Of a stretch of DNA of 64,000 nt, positions 51,640 through 60,331 are shown in pieces; position 1 is the first letter of the stretch, and each line of letters begins with the position of its first letter. Source of the stretch: Candidatus Nomurabacteria bacterium (lineage in GTDB: Bacteria; Patescibacteriota; Saccharimonadia; Saccharimonadales; Saccharimonadaceae). The stretch lies in assembly GCA_020631935.1 (NCBI GenBank), contig JACKGP010000002.1:1-64000 (forward strand), given 5' to 3'. Position numbers and translations under genes: made by a program. Below the pieces are notes generated by a model. It searched no databases. It was not told the DNA's origin and worked only from the letters and a program-made list of their open reading frames with translations.

Positions 51640-52899
51640 ATGAAAATAAAAAACAGATTACTTAGCCTGGCCTTTGGACTTGCCGTATCTTTAGCGTTGC
51701 CCACAGTACTAGGTAACACAACCAACGCCGCCACTCCACCAGATTCATGCTTTGCTTTTAATGCTGCTACTAATACTATTACCGACTACTACGATACAGA
51801 AGGTAATGCAGCTGGCGCCCCAGCCTGCACCAGAGATGTAGATATACCGAGCAGTATTGGCGGAGTGGAAGTAACTAGCATCGGCAACTATGCCTTCTCC
51901 TCCAACCAACTCACCTCCGTCACCATCCCAGACTCCGTGACTAGCATCGGTGACGGTGCCTTCGGCTCCAACCAACTCACCTCTGTCACCATCCCAGACT
52001 CCGTGACTAGCATCGGCAACTACGCCTTCTACTACAACCAACTCACCTCCGTCACTATCCCAGACTCCGTGACTAGCATCGGCAACTACGCCTTCTACTT
52101 CAACCAACTCACCTCCGTCACTATCCCAGACTCTGTAACTAGCATCGGTGACGCTGCCTTCTACGTCAACCAACTCACCTCCGTCACCATCCCAGACTCT
52201 GTGACCAGCATCGGTGACTACGCCTTCGTCTTCAACCAACTCACCTCCGTCACCATCCCAGACTCGGTAACGACTATAGGCGAGGCTGCTTTTGCCGCGA
52301 ATAATCCAGCACACTCCTACTACGATCTTGCTGAAGGCTTAGTTACAGAAGAGGAATATATGGCAACCATAGAGTATGTCCGTCTTCACACTAACAGCCC
52401 ATCCAATCCAAACAATTTGCAAGACTCGATGTTTATGGATGACGACATCAACTATGGCGGCCACCTCATCAACCCCGCCCAAGTAACAGTCAACTATGCC
52501 GACACCGCAGGTAAGGAGCTTGCTCCTTCAGTAACTATGACTGGAGTAGGACTATCTAGCTATAAAGTATCTGAAAACGATACCAATGATCTATCTAGAT
52601 ACTTTAGAATCGGAGCCACTCAACAATTCACAGCTCCACAAATATCAGGCTACAGTATCATAACTCCAACCTCTCCATACACCTACACCCTAGCTAATGC
52701 CATAAACACAGTTAACTTTACCTACTCAAACCCAACACCAGCCAACCCAAACACCCCAACCAACGCCAACCTACAGAACGTACCTAGGGCGCCGGATAGT
52801 GGGGTGAGCAATACAAGCAGTGGTGCGGTCTTGCTAGCCGCTCTATCATTTTTTGCAGCAATCGCCGTCGCTGCAAAGCGTCTATTCCAGAAAAGATGA
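51640..52899 (+). CDS. Secreted leucine-rich-repeat (BspA-like) surface protein with sorting signal
   Basis: A 419-residue protein. ATG 51640 follows AAGGGAG. Signal peptide 1-32 (LSLAFGLAVSLALPTVLG). Six 23-residue LRR_5 repeats (LTSVTIPDSVTSIGNYAFYYNQ pattern) fill about 75-210. A MucBP-like domain (about 270-360, VTVNYADTAGKELAPS) and a Pro/Asn linker follow. The end is APDSG, a hydrophobic helix and KRLFQKR. This is a sortase-type signal with APDSG instead of LPxTG, likely the substrate of the sortase at 42853. Role: adhesion to the host bacterium or to mucin (inference). Confidence 0.88.
   Translation: MKIKNRLLSLAFGLAVSLALPTVLGNTTNAATPPDSCFAFNAATNTITDYYDTEGNAAGAPACTRDVDIPSSIGGVEVTSIGNYAFSSNQLTSVTIPDSVTSIGDGAFGSNQLTSVTIPDSVTSIGNYAFYYNQLTSVTIPDSVTSIGNYAFYFNQLTSVTIPDSVTSIGDAAFYVNQLTSVTIPDSVTSIGDYAFVFNQLTSVTIPDSVTTIGEAAFAANNPAHSYYDLAEGLVTEEEYMATIEYVRLHTNSPSNPNNLQDSMFMDDDINYGGHLINPAQVTVNYADTAGKELAPSVTMTGVGLSSYKVSENDTNDLSRYFRIGATQQFTAPQISGYSIITPTSPYTYTLANAINTVNFTYSNPTPANPNTPTNANLQNVPRAPDSGVSNTSSGAVLLAALSFFAAIAVAAKRLFQKR
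51880..52275 (+). repeat. 69-bp tandem repeats in the LRR gene
   Basis: Almost six units of CTCACCTCCGTCACCATCCC-type sequence with few synonymous changes. Near identity at DNA level points to recent expansion and easy change of copy number. Confidence 0.9.
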
Positions 52900-52902
52900 T
52901 GC

Positions 52903-52908
52903 TATACT
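52903..52908 (+). promoter_or_regulatory. Leaderless -10 box of pyk
   Basis: TATACT ends seven bases before ATG 52916, right after the LRR stop. Confidence 0.6.
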
Positions 52909-52915
52909 GTAATAC

Positions 52916-54373
52916 ATGTCAAGAGTAGTATTTAAAAGAACAAAAATATTAGCAACCGTAGGCCCAAGCACAAACTCGTACGAAGCTATCGAATCAATGA
53001 TAGAAGAGGGCGTGAATGGCTTTCGACTCAACTTTAGTCATGGTACATACGATGAGCGCAGCCAGCAGATAGCATGGATACGCCAAGCTTCAGCCAGGGC
53101 TGGTAAGCCAGTTGCAATTCTACAAGACCTACAGGGCCCGAAAATTCGACTAGGCGAGATTAAAAATAACAGCTATATAGTAAATCGCGGCGATGAACTC
53201 ATCCTAGAATACGGAGCTGAACACAATGAAAAAACCATCCCAGTCCAGTACAACCTAGCCGACAAAGCCAAGCCCGGACAGTCGATTTATATATTTGATG
53301 GAAAAATTCACACTAAAGTCACCGAGGTTGTTAGCGAAAATGCCATAAAGGTTCGTGTCGAAAATGGCGGAGAGCTAATGAGCAAGAAGGGCATAAACCT
53401 ACCAGACACTGACTTTGCTGGCGACATAATTACCGAAAAAGACCGTCGAGATATTGAGTACGGGCTAGACAAGGATATAGATTTCGTAGCGCTAAGCTTT
53501 GTTCAGAGCGCAGAGGATATAGAACAATTGCGACAGATGCTCGTCGCAGGCGGTAGCACCGCACAGATCGTTTCAAAGGTAGAGACCAAGGCCGCTGTAG
53601 AAAGTAACACCCTAGAGGAAATTGTAAGAGTTAGCGATGGCGTTATGGTGGCTCGAGGCGACCTAGCGGTAGAGGTTGGGCCCGAGATGGTTCCAGTACT
53701 GCAGCGAAAAATAATTGCCCTGTGTAGAAAATACGGAAAAGTGAGCATAGTTGCCACGCAACTCATGGCAAGCATGGTTCATTCGCCAGAGCCAACGCGC
53801 GCTGAAGTAAGTGACGTAGCAACGGCAGTAATTCTCGGGGCCGACACTGTGATGCTTAGCGATGAAACGGCCAACGGCAGTTTTCCGATGGAAGCTATAG
53901 CGACAATGAAACGAACCATAGTATACACCCAAGAGCATACTACGCTGGACGGGCTTAAGGATGTGCTAACCGGAGGAAGACAAACCCAAAGCACCGCAAT
54001 AAGCGCTGCCGTAATCGAGCTAGCTAAACGAGTAGATGCTGCGGCCATCGTTGCCGAAACAAAATCTGGTGCAACGGCAGACAATATTGCAGCCTTTCGA
54101 CCCAGCTTACCGATTATCAGTGTCACCAGCGTACCGCGTGTTGCCCAGCAACTGGCACTTACATACGCAAACAAGAGTTTTGTCCGACCAGACGGAGAGA
54201 GGGCGGGGCTAAAGCTTGCAAAAGAAATCCATGAAGCAGGATTTTTAGACACAACAAATGATCCGACGAGGGTTGTTATAGTAAGCGGCAGACAGCCTGG
54301 ATTAATTGGCGCAACCGATACTATACGTGTTCGCATGCTAGATATAGATCACCCTCAGACAGACCAAAATTAG
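52916..54373 (+). CDS. pyk: Pyruvate kinase
   Basis: A 485-residue enzyme. It has TKILATVGPSTNSYE, GFRLNFSHGTYDE, LQDLQGPKIRLG, the MVARGDLAVEVGPE active-site segment, and LSDETANGSFPMEAI. The C-terminal effector domain is complete. Converts PEP and ADP to pyruvate and ATP, the last step of glycolysis. Ends convergent with and overlapping the next gene by four bases. Confidence 0.96.
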   Translation: MSRVVFKRTKILATVGPSTNSYEAIESMIEEGVNGFRLNFSHGTYDERSQQIAWIRQASARAGKPVAILQDLQGPKIRLGEIKNNSYIVNRGDELILEYGAEHNEKTIPVQYNLADKAKPGQSIYIFDGKIHTKVTEVVSENAIKVRVENGGELMSKKGINLPDTDFAGDIITEKDRRDIEYGLDKDIDFVALSFVQSAEDIEQLRQMLVAGGSTAQIVSKVETKAAVESNTLEEIVRVSDGVMVARGDLAVEVGPEMVPVLQRKIIALCRKYGKVSIVATQLMASMVHSPEPTRAEVSDVATAVILGADTVMLSDETANGSFPMEAIATMKRTIVYTQEHTTLDGLKDVLTGGRQTQSTAISAAVIELAKRVDAAAIVAETKSGATADNIAAFRPSLPIISVTSVPRVAQQLALTYANKSFVRPDGERAGLKLAKEIHEAGFLDTTNDPTRVVIVSGRQPGLIGATDTIRVRMLDIDHPQTDQN

Positions 54374-55551
54374 GCAATTCGCGGCATGTGCTCGTTTGAG
54401 CCTATGCAGGCCTGGTCGTCACGCAAATGCACTCTGCGATAATCCACATACTCTAATTTGCCCGCACCCATCATCTCATCACGCAGCCTTTCTATGCGCA
54501 TGATTAGGTGCCTAGCTACCGAGTCATAGGCCAGTCCTAAATGTGCACCTTTTAGATTTACGCCTGCAAACATGGTGTGTTGGTATTTCTCACGCCAACG
54601 ACTATGATGCGCGACTGGATTTGACCTAAAGTTAGTTAAATGCACGGGGGTATTAGCCGGAAGAAATGCTGGAAACTCGCCAGCTTCGCCGCTTAATACG
54701 GCTGGACCAGTGCCAAGTATGGCTTGCGCCAAGTACTTTGCCCTTAACGGAACAGTGCCAGCCTGGGTGTGAAGCCTGTTCTTTAAGGCTAGATCGACTC
54801 CAACGGGTAAAATATGGGTCATTTCTTGAATTGGAAATCGCAAAACATTCATTGCAACTCTCGGGTCACTCGCTATGCCATCGGCAAGACAGGGATCTGT
54901 AATGTCGTAATATACTGGCTGAACTCCAGTAGACTCGGCATGTGGATGCTTGGCTCCGGCCATCATAGCACCTCTCGATTCACCAATCTCTACAACTAGA
55001 TTCGGTAGATTAAACTTATCTACCTGATCCGCAGCTATATACATGGAATCCTGGGCTGCACGAGCCAGCGAGACACGACCACTATCCATAGCAACCGCTG
55101 CCATGTTTCGCAAAACATACCGAGCATCACGGTGTCCGCTAAACTCTTCGGGGCCAACCAGCACTAGAGGGAGCCCGGTTTGCGCCATAACCCTGCGAGC
55201 GATTTCATCATTATGACCCTTGTCTCCAGTTAGCCAGGGCGTGTCCATATGTACCGTAAACTGAGTGTTGTCCAGGCTATACTTTGTAGGTAGATATGTA
55301 GTTGTCGCACGCTCAATACCATCGGTCATAGTTACTAGGCTGCGAACAGCCTGACCGCGTAGTTTACCTTTGTTATAGATAAGCTCGCGGCCTATCTCGT
55401 CTATGTGATCGATGGAAATATTATTAAAAAACGGCACGTTTGCGTACCGTTCGTTGTCGATTTTTACTTCTTCTATTGTCGCGCCGCCTCGCTCCCACAG
55501 TTCATGCGGCTCAGGGAAAAAACTTCGCAGCTGATTTGTTACACGTCTCAT
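54370..55551 (-). CDS. Alpha/beta-hydrolase-like protein of unknown function
   Basis: A 393-residue protein. LVVEIGESRGAMMAGA has a G-x-S-x-G nucleophile elbow (about 190-194) after a hydrophobic strand. An earlier strand reads LPLVLVGPEEFSGH, and a His-rich stretch HHSRWREKYQHTMFAG could provide the catalytic His. No signal peptide. The family is not recognised. A hydrolase or lipase-like role is inference from the elbow. Confidence 0.6.
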   Translation of the reverse strand: MRRVTNQLRSFFPEPHELWERGGATIEEVKIDNERYANVPFFNNISIDHIDEIGRELIYNKGKLRGQAVRSLVTMTDGIERATTTYLPTKYSLDNTQFTVHMDTPWLTGDKGHNDEIARRVMAQTGLPLVLVGPEEFSGHRDARYVLRNMAAVAMDSGRVSLARAAQDSMYIAADQVDKFNLPNLVVEIGESRGAMMAGAKHPHAESTGVQPVYYDITDPCLADGIASDPRVAMNVLRFPIQEMTHILPVGVDLALKNRLHTQAGTVPLRAKYLAQAILGTGPAVLSGEAGEFPAFLPANTPVHLTNFRSNPVAHHSRWREKYQHTMFAGVNLKGAHLGLAYDSVARHLIMRIERLRDEMMGAGKLEYVDYRRVHLRDDQACIGSNEHMPRIA

Positions 55552-55732
55552 TTTCTATCTCTCCAAGTCAACTATGGCTAACTATACTCCCATTCAATAA
55601 AAACACAAGCTATTTCTTGCGAAAGTGCGGCCAGTAATGCATACTAATAAACAGCACAACTAGGGGGCAATTATTAGACCGAGACAGCTAAATAAGTTCT
55701 GGCATAGACGCATCTGTGAGGCGGCAATTTTC

Positions 55733-57799
55733 GTGTCATCTCTCGTGCTTGCTATTTACGTTTTACCTTATTTTATAAGCTCCAATACCATCACGTCCTT
55801 ACTGATAATTCCACCACTAGGTGCTATATTTGCAGCCATTACTTTAGTGATTACGTTTGTAATATACCTGTGGTCACCAAGAGAAAGAATTAGGCTAAGC
55901 GCCTTCGGAGTATACCTACTTCTGCTATCAATGATAGCCCTATTGATATTTAGCACCGGCGGCACCTCGTCTGTATTTGTAGCCTTATGGGTAGCAGCGG
56001 CTATTTTCTCTGGCGTCTTTGGCTTATGGGGGTATGCAACGATACTTCTGGCTAGCCTGTCGTATATTACGTATATAGCCCTAGAGACAAATGGTCAAGG
56101 AGATTCCATAATCGTCGCCAGCCTAGCGGCCATTGTACCAATAGTCGCCAGTTATATAATCTGGCACAGTCCAGGTGGTGGCTCCCAAACTAAAGACGAT
56201 AAGTCCTATATTGCACTGGCTAGTGAACTGAGTGAAATGGCCAGCAAATCTGAAGTAGTCATTAAGGCAATCGATGACGGAGTAGTAGCTCTTAATGGCA
56301 AGGGAAATATTGAACTTATCAATCCAGCAGCCGAGCGACTACTTGGCTGGAGTGCTAGCGATGCTATAACGTTAAATCATAAATCCGTGTTTCACTTTAT
56401 AAACAGTAAGGATGAACCTATTAGTCAAGCCGAAGATATTATCGACCTTGCGCTCTCAACAGGCAAGAGTCACGATGACCATGATTTAACAATTATGACT
56501 AAGACTAAAAAGAAACGAATTATAGCCATGACAGTTTCGCCAATTGGCCAAGTTGGCACAGGAGCAATTGCCGTCTTTCGAGATGTCACAAAAGAGAGGG
56601 CAGAAGAGCGCGAGCAAGCCGAATTCATATCAACAGCAAGCCACGAGATGCGAACCCCCGTGGCTAGTATCGAGGGGTACTTAGGCCTCGCCCTAAACCC
56701 CCAGACAGCCAGCATAGACGATAAGGCACGAGAGTTCATAGGTAAGGCGCAAGACTCGGCAAAGCACCTAGGTAGATTATTTCAGGACTTACTAGATGTT
56801 AGTCGGGCTGAGGACGGAAGGTTGGCGAGTCAGCCCAGTGTAACTGACGTAGTGAGTTTCATCGGTGACGTGTCAGACGGCCTGCTTGAACAAGCAAAAG
56901 AGAAGGGGCTAAGGCTCACCTACAAGGCCGCAGTAGCAGACCCAGACGAGGGTCGCAGACTTTCTCCAGTTTATTATGCAAATGTTGACCCAGATCACCT
57001 CAGGGAACTAGTATCTAATCTTATAGAGAACGCTATAAAATACACACCATCAGGCGACGTTATAGTTGACGTAAACGGCAATGACGAGCAGGTTATCATA
57101 TCTGTCAAAGATAGTGGCATCGGCATACCGCGAGAAGACATTCCTCACTTGTTTCAGAAGTTTTATCGAGTTGATAATTCTCAAACCCGTGAAATCGGTG
57201 GCACCGGTCTAGGCTTATATCTCTGTAGGCGACTAGCTGAAACAATGGGCGGCAATATATCCGTGGAAAGTGAACTTCAAAAGGGAAGTACATTTTTCGT
57301 AAATCTACCCCGCCTGGATCACGTACAGGCTATGCAGATGCTCGAGCAGGCCGAGAATCCACCTGAAATTAAAAACGTTATTAGTGAGCAACCTCCAAGA
57401 CCGCGAGAATCGGTAGAAGAAACCAACCTGCCATCCGCGACAGGAGCCCAGACCGCAACACCTATACCAGCCAATCAGCCCACAAACATAGGGCTAGTGA
57501 CAGAACAGCAGCCAGTAGAGGTAGCCCAGCCGACTCAATTAGGCGAGTACGAACCGCCATCAAACACCCAACCCAGTACCGTCCCCCAGTACCCGCTTCA
57601 ACAGACTATTGCCTCTCCTCCGCCAACTATAGCGACGGTAGGCGAGCAGGAAAGTGATCCTATAAGTACACCTCCGGTTGAAAATCAAGCACAATCTAGC
57701 CCTAACCAGCAGCAATCAAATCCAACACTGGCATCAATAGAAGAGAACTCCAGTGCATATGTTCGCCAAGCTCAAATAAAAATACCGCCAAGACAATAA
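55733..57799 (+). CDS. Sensor histidine kinase with five-helix membrane part and Pro/Gln-rich tail
   Basis: About five membrane helices (1-150), then a PAS domain (about 168-285), HisKA with TASHEMRTP (His304), and HATPase with NLIENAIKYTPSG, DSGIGIP and GTGLGLYLCRR. Residues 545-688 are a disordered Pro/Gln/Thr tail. The GTG at 55733 is the first usual start codon, but the frame stays open to 55664 and codes a basic stretch fitting the cytoplasmic end of helix 1. The true start may therefore be a rare codon such as ATT near GGGGGC. The partner regulator follows at 57852 and has a similar tail. Confidence 0.88.
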   Translation: MSSLVLAIYVLPYFISSNTITSLLIIPPLGAIFAAITLVITFVIYLWSPRERIRLSAFGVYLLLLSMIALLIFSTGGTSSVFVALWVAAAIFSGVFGLWGYATILLASLSYITYIALETNGQGDSIIVASLAAIVPIVASYIIWHSPGGGSQTKDDKSYIALASELSEMASKSEVVIKAIDDGVVALNGKGNIELINPAAERLLGWSASDAITLNHKSVFHFINSKDEPISQAEDIIDLALSTGKSHDDHDLTIMTKTKKKRIIAMTVSPIGQVGTGAIAVFRDVTKERAEEREQAEFISTASHEMRTPVASIEGYLGLALNPQTASIDDKAREFIGKAQDSAKHLGRLFQDLLDVSRAEDGRLASQPSVTDVVSFIGDVSDGLLEQAKEKGLRLTYKAAVADPDEGRRLSPVYYANVDPDHLRELVSNLIENAIKYTPSGDVIVDVNGNDEQVIISVKDSGIGIPREDIPHLFQKFYRVDNSQTREIGGTGLGLYLCRRLAETMGGNISVESELQKGSTFFVNLPRLDHVQAMQMLEQAENPPEIKNVISEQPPRPRESVEETNLPSATGAQTATPIPANQPTNIGLVTEQQPVEVAQPTQLGEYEPPSNTQPSTVPQYPLQQTIASPPPTIATVGEQESDPISTPPVENQAQSSPNQQQSNPTLASIEENSSAYVRQAQIKIPPRQ

Positions 57800-57835
57800 G
57801 AGTAAAGATAGTAGCAATTTTAAAAAAGCTTATGG

Positions 57836-57841
57836 TATAGT
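57836..57841 (+). promoter_or_regulatory. -10 box ahead of the response regulator
   Basis: TATAGT ends ten bases before ATG 57852, which also has GAGG close by. Confidence 0.45.
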
Positions 57842-57851
57842 AAGAGGTAAT

Positions 57852-58790
57852 ATGACAAAGATCCTGCTAGTCGAAGATGACAAAAATTTACGAGAAATAT
57901 ATGGCGTACGTTTATTAGCCGAAGGGTACGATATAGTATCTGCTGGCGACGGCGAAGAGGCTCTAGCCATGGCCATAAAAGACCGTCCAGCTCTAATACT
58001 ATCCGATGTAATGATGCCGAAAATATCTGGCTTTGACATGCTAGACATACTGCGTTCAACAACCGAAACAAAGGACATCAAAGTGATAATGATGACCGCC
58101 CTATCTAGCGAAGACCAGCGCAAAAGAGGAGAGCAACTTGGAGCCGATCGCTACCTGGTGAAATCTCAAGTTGGCATAGAGGATGTAGTTAGAGCAGTCC
58201 ACGAGGTATTGGGCGATATGCCAGGAGCCAATGCATCACAAGCAAATTCATTCACTAGCGGCAGTTCGGCTGCAGCACCTGCGACCCCAGCAGCCCAGCC
58301 ACAACCCCCTCAGCCGCAACAGAGTACTACTACGCCGGCACCTGCCGCACCGACAACACCTCAGCCAGCACCACCCCAGCCATCAGCACCAACCACTCCA
58401 CAGACTGGAAGTACTATGCCGCAACCAACTGCACCCTTCTCCACTCAGCGTCCCGCGAACTTAGCCGAGCGAGTTATCCAGCCGCTAGAGAGGCAAGAAG
58501 ACCCGAATGAGCGTCCGATGAGCGATCGAATAAGCGATGCCCTCGATGGGTCGGATAGGACAGAGCAGCAAGCGAGCGAAGATATTGCAGCGGCATTGGC
58601 TCCACCGCCACCACCACCCCAGCCACCGACAGCCGCCAATCCTCTAGCGCCTCAACCCGACGCACCCTCAGCAGATCCAACGAATACACCCCAACAAGCT
58701 CAATCACCCCCTTCTGTCGAAATAACACCCAACGAGGGCGGCAATCCTGTCTCAAATCCGACAAGCACACCCGCTCAACCGCAACAGTAG
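57852..58790 (+). CDS. Response regulator with long Pro/Gln/Thr-rich tail
   Basis: A 312-residue protein. The receiver domain (1-122) has EDD8-10, phospho-Asp52 in ILSDVMMPKISG, Thr in MMTALS and Lys in YLVKSQ. Residues 130-312 are low complexity with many Pro, Gln, Thr and Ala. They carry one conserved-looking island (about 195-240, LAERVIQPLERQEDPNERP) and no DNA-binding domain. It pairs with the kinase just upstream, whose tail has the same composition, so the tails may interact or tether the pair. Confidence 0.85.
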   Translation: MTKILLVEDDKNLREIYGVRLLAEGYDIVSAGDGEEALAMAIKDRPALILSDVMMPKISGFDMLDILRSTTETKDIKVIMMTALSSEDQRKRGEQLGADRYLVKSQVGIEDVVRAVHEVLGDMPGANASQANSFTSGSSAAAPATPAAQPQPPQPQQSTTTPAPAAPTTPQPAPPQPSAPTTPQTGSTMPQPTAPFSTQRPANLAERVIQPLERQEDPNERPMSDRISDALDGSDRTEQQASEDIAAALAPPPPPPQPPTAANPLAPQPDAPSADPTNTPQQAQSPPSVEITPNEGGNPVSNPTSTPAQPQQ

Positions 58791-58823
58791 CCAGATTGCC
58801 ACTCGGAATAAATAGCTTATTGC

Positions 58824-58829
58824 TATACT
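58824..58829 (+). promoter_or_regulatory. Leaderless -10 box of the pseudouridine synthase gene
   Basis: TATACT ends eight bases before ATG 58838. Confidence 0.6.
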
Positions 58830-58837
58830 AAGTATTA

Positions 58838-59536
58838 ATGCATCAAACAGGCGAAAGACTCAACAAATATCTAGCACTTCAACTAGGTATTTCTCGTCGT
58901 GAAGCCGATGAAATGATCCGAAAGGGACTAGTAACCGTCAATGGGGTAAAAGCTAGCTTAGGCTCTAGGATACTGCCTACGGACACTGTATGTGCCGATG
59001 GCGCACAGGTTAGTCATGGGACGAAATATGAATACATACTGCTCAATAAGCCAGTCGGGTATGTATGCTCGCGAAGGCCCCAAGGAGAAAGCCCGACCGT
59101 CTACAGCTTACTGCCCGCAGAACTGCACTCGCTCAAGCTCGTAGGCAGGCTAGATAAAGACTCTTCAGGTATTATACTCCTGACAAACAACGGAGAATTT
59201 TCCCATAAAATGACCCATCCAAGCTTCAGCAAAACTAAAATATACGAAGTGGGGTTAACTAAACCCCTCCAGCCGCTCCATCGTCAGATGATCTCAGACT
59301 ATGGAGTTATGTTGGAAGATGGTAAAAGCCAATTCACTGTTGAGCGCATAGACGCTGATGACGAACTAAACTGGCGAGTTGTAATGAAAGAAGGTAGAAA
59401 TCGACAAATCCGTCGCACCTTTGCGGCCTTGGGCTACAAAGTAAAGTTGCTACATCGCACTAATTTTGGCAATTATGCGCTAGGTGATATAACCAGTGGT
59501 CAATACATAAAATTAAATATATCACCGAACGCATAA
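58838..59536 (+). CDS. rRNA pseudouridine synthase (RsuA/RluB family)
   Basis: A 232-residue enzyme. The N-terminal S4 domain is RLNKYLALQLGISRREADEMIRKG. The catalytic core is VGRLDKDSSGIILLTNNGE with Asp106, and the KEGRNRQIRRTFAALGYKV segment is typical of the family. It modifies a uridine in 16S or 23S rRNA; which one is not decidable. Confidence 0.92.
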   Translation: MHQTGERLNKYLALQLGISRREADEMIRKGLVTVNGVKASLGSRILPTDTVCADGAQVSHGTKYEYILLNKPVGYVCSRRPQGESPTVYSLLPAELHSLKLVGRLDKDSSGIILLTNNGEFSHKMTHPSFSKTKIYEVGLTKPLQPLHRQMISDYGVMLEDGKSQFTVERIDADDELNWRVVMKEGRNRQIRRTFAALGYKVKLLHRTNFGNYALGDITSGQYIKLNISPNA

Positions 59537-59552
59537 ACATACTGTATAAATC

Positions 59553-60269
59553 CTACAGATTCGCTTCGCCTACCTCTTTGATATATTCATACATCACAGG
59601 CTTGCTGTCTTGGAAGAACTTACTTTTTGAATGACTAGCTTCGTGCTTCCTATATAAACCAACTAGCTTATCTGTCATCCATCCTTTATGGCGACCACTA
59701 ATTGCAGACAAAAGTATAGTGTCCTCCCACTCGTAGAAAGCAGGCCACCCACCAACCTCCATAATAGCCACTCGCTTATACATGATAGGGTTCATAGCGA
59801 ACGGTGTAGTGCCCAGCCTATTAATTTCAGTGTGCAGCCAGCCAACTTCGCACACGCCCTCAAAAAGCGGACTTCGCCAGTACTTAACGCTACCGTCATC
59901 ACACAATTCATGCCATGCGCCAGCAGACCAAGCAACCTGTTCGTCGTCAAATCCTCTTAGCAAATCCATCAGTGCATTTTCTTTAAATAAATCATCCGAA
60001 TCTAGGGAAATCAAATATTCAGAATTAGAACGAAGCAAAGCCTGGTTTCGTGTACCCGCAGCCCCTAGATGCCGACCGTTATGCTGGTAGCTAACGATAT
60101 CATCAGTCAGCCAGCTGCGATTTATTGGGTCGCTATCGCCATCTTGTTGTAGACACCACTCTATCTCAACATCATGCGGTAGATATAGCTTCTTAACAGT
60201 TTCATACGTTTCATCTACAAATGGCAGCGTACTTTTCGAGAGGGCAGAGATAATACTAATTTTTGTCAT
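59553..60269 (-). CDS. Glycosyltransferase family 2
   Basis: A 238-residue GT-A protein. TKISIISALSKSTLPFV starts the Rossmann-like fold, LGAAGTRNQALLRS and YLISLDSDDLF give the D-x-D metal motif (about 93-95), and GWPAFYEWEDTILLSAIS holds the ED acceptor-site motif. No membrane helix. Monocistronic, convergent with the pseudouridine synthase gene. Confidence 0.88.
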   Translation of the reverse strand: MTKISIISALSKSTLPFVDETYETVKKLYLPHDVEIEWCLQQDGDSDPINRSWLTDDIVSYQHNGRHLGAAGTRNQALLRSNSEYLISLDSDDLFKENALMDLLRGFDDEQVAWSAGAWHELCDDGSVKYWRSPLFEGVCEVGWLHTEINRLGTTPFAMNPIMYKRVAIMEVGGWPAFYEWEDTILLSAISGRHKGWMTDKLVGLYRKHEASHSKSKFFQDSKPVMYEYIKEVGEANL

Positions 60270-60316
60270 GAATATTATTATACTACCTAGCTATCGCATA
60301 ATCAGCCTACCTCTGT

Positions 60317-60322
60317 TATAAT
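60317..60322 (+). promoter_or_regulatory. Leaderless -10 box of der
   Basis: TATAAT ends nine bases before ATG 60332. Confidence 0.65.
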
Positions 60323-60331
60323 ATATAAATT

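Noticed and set aside
51880..52275. Regular repeats that could be taken for a CRISPR array
   Set aside because: Units are contiguous, in frame and without variable spacers; they encode LRR repeats.
51745..52314. A 189-codon reverse-strand open frame across the LRR repeats
   Set aside because: It is the antisense shadow of the 69-bp repeats, with no start signal. The forward frame has a signal peptide, LRR motifs and sorting signal.
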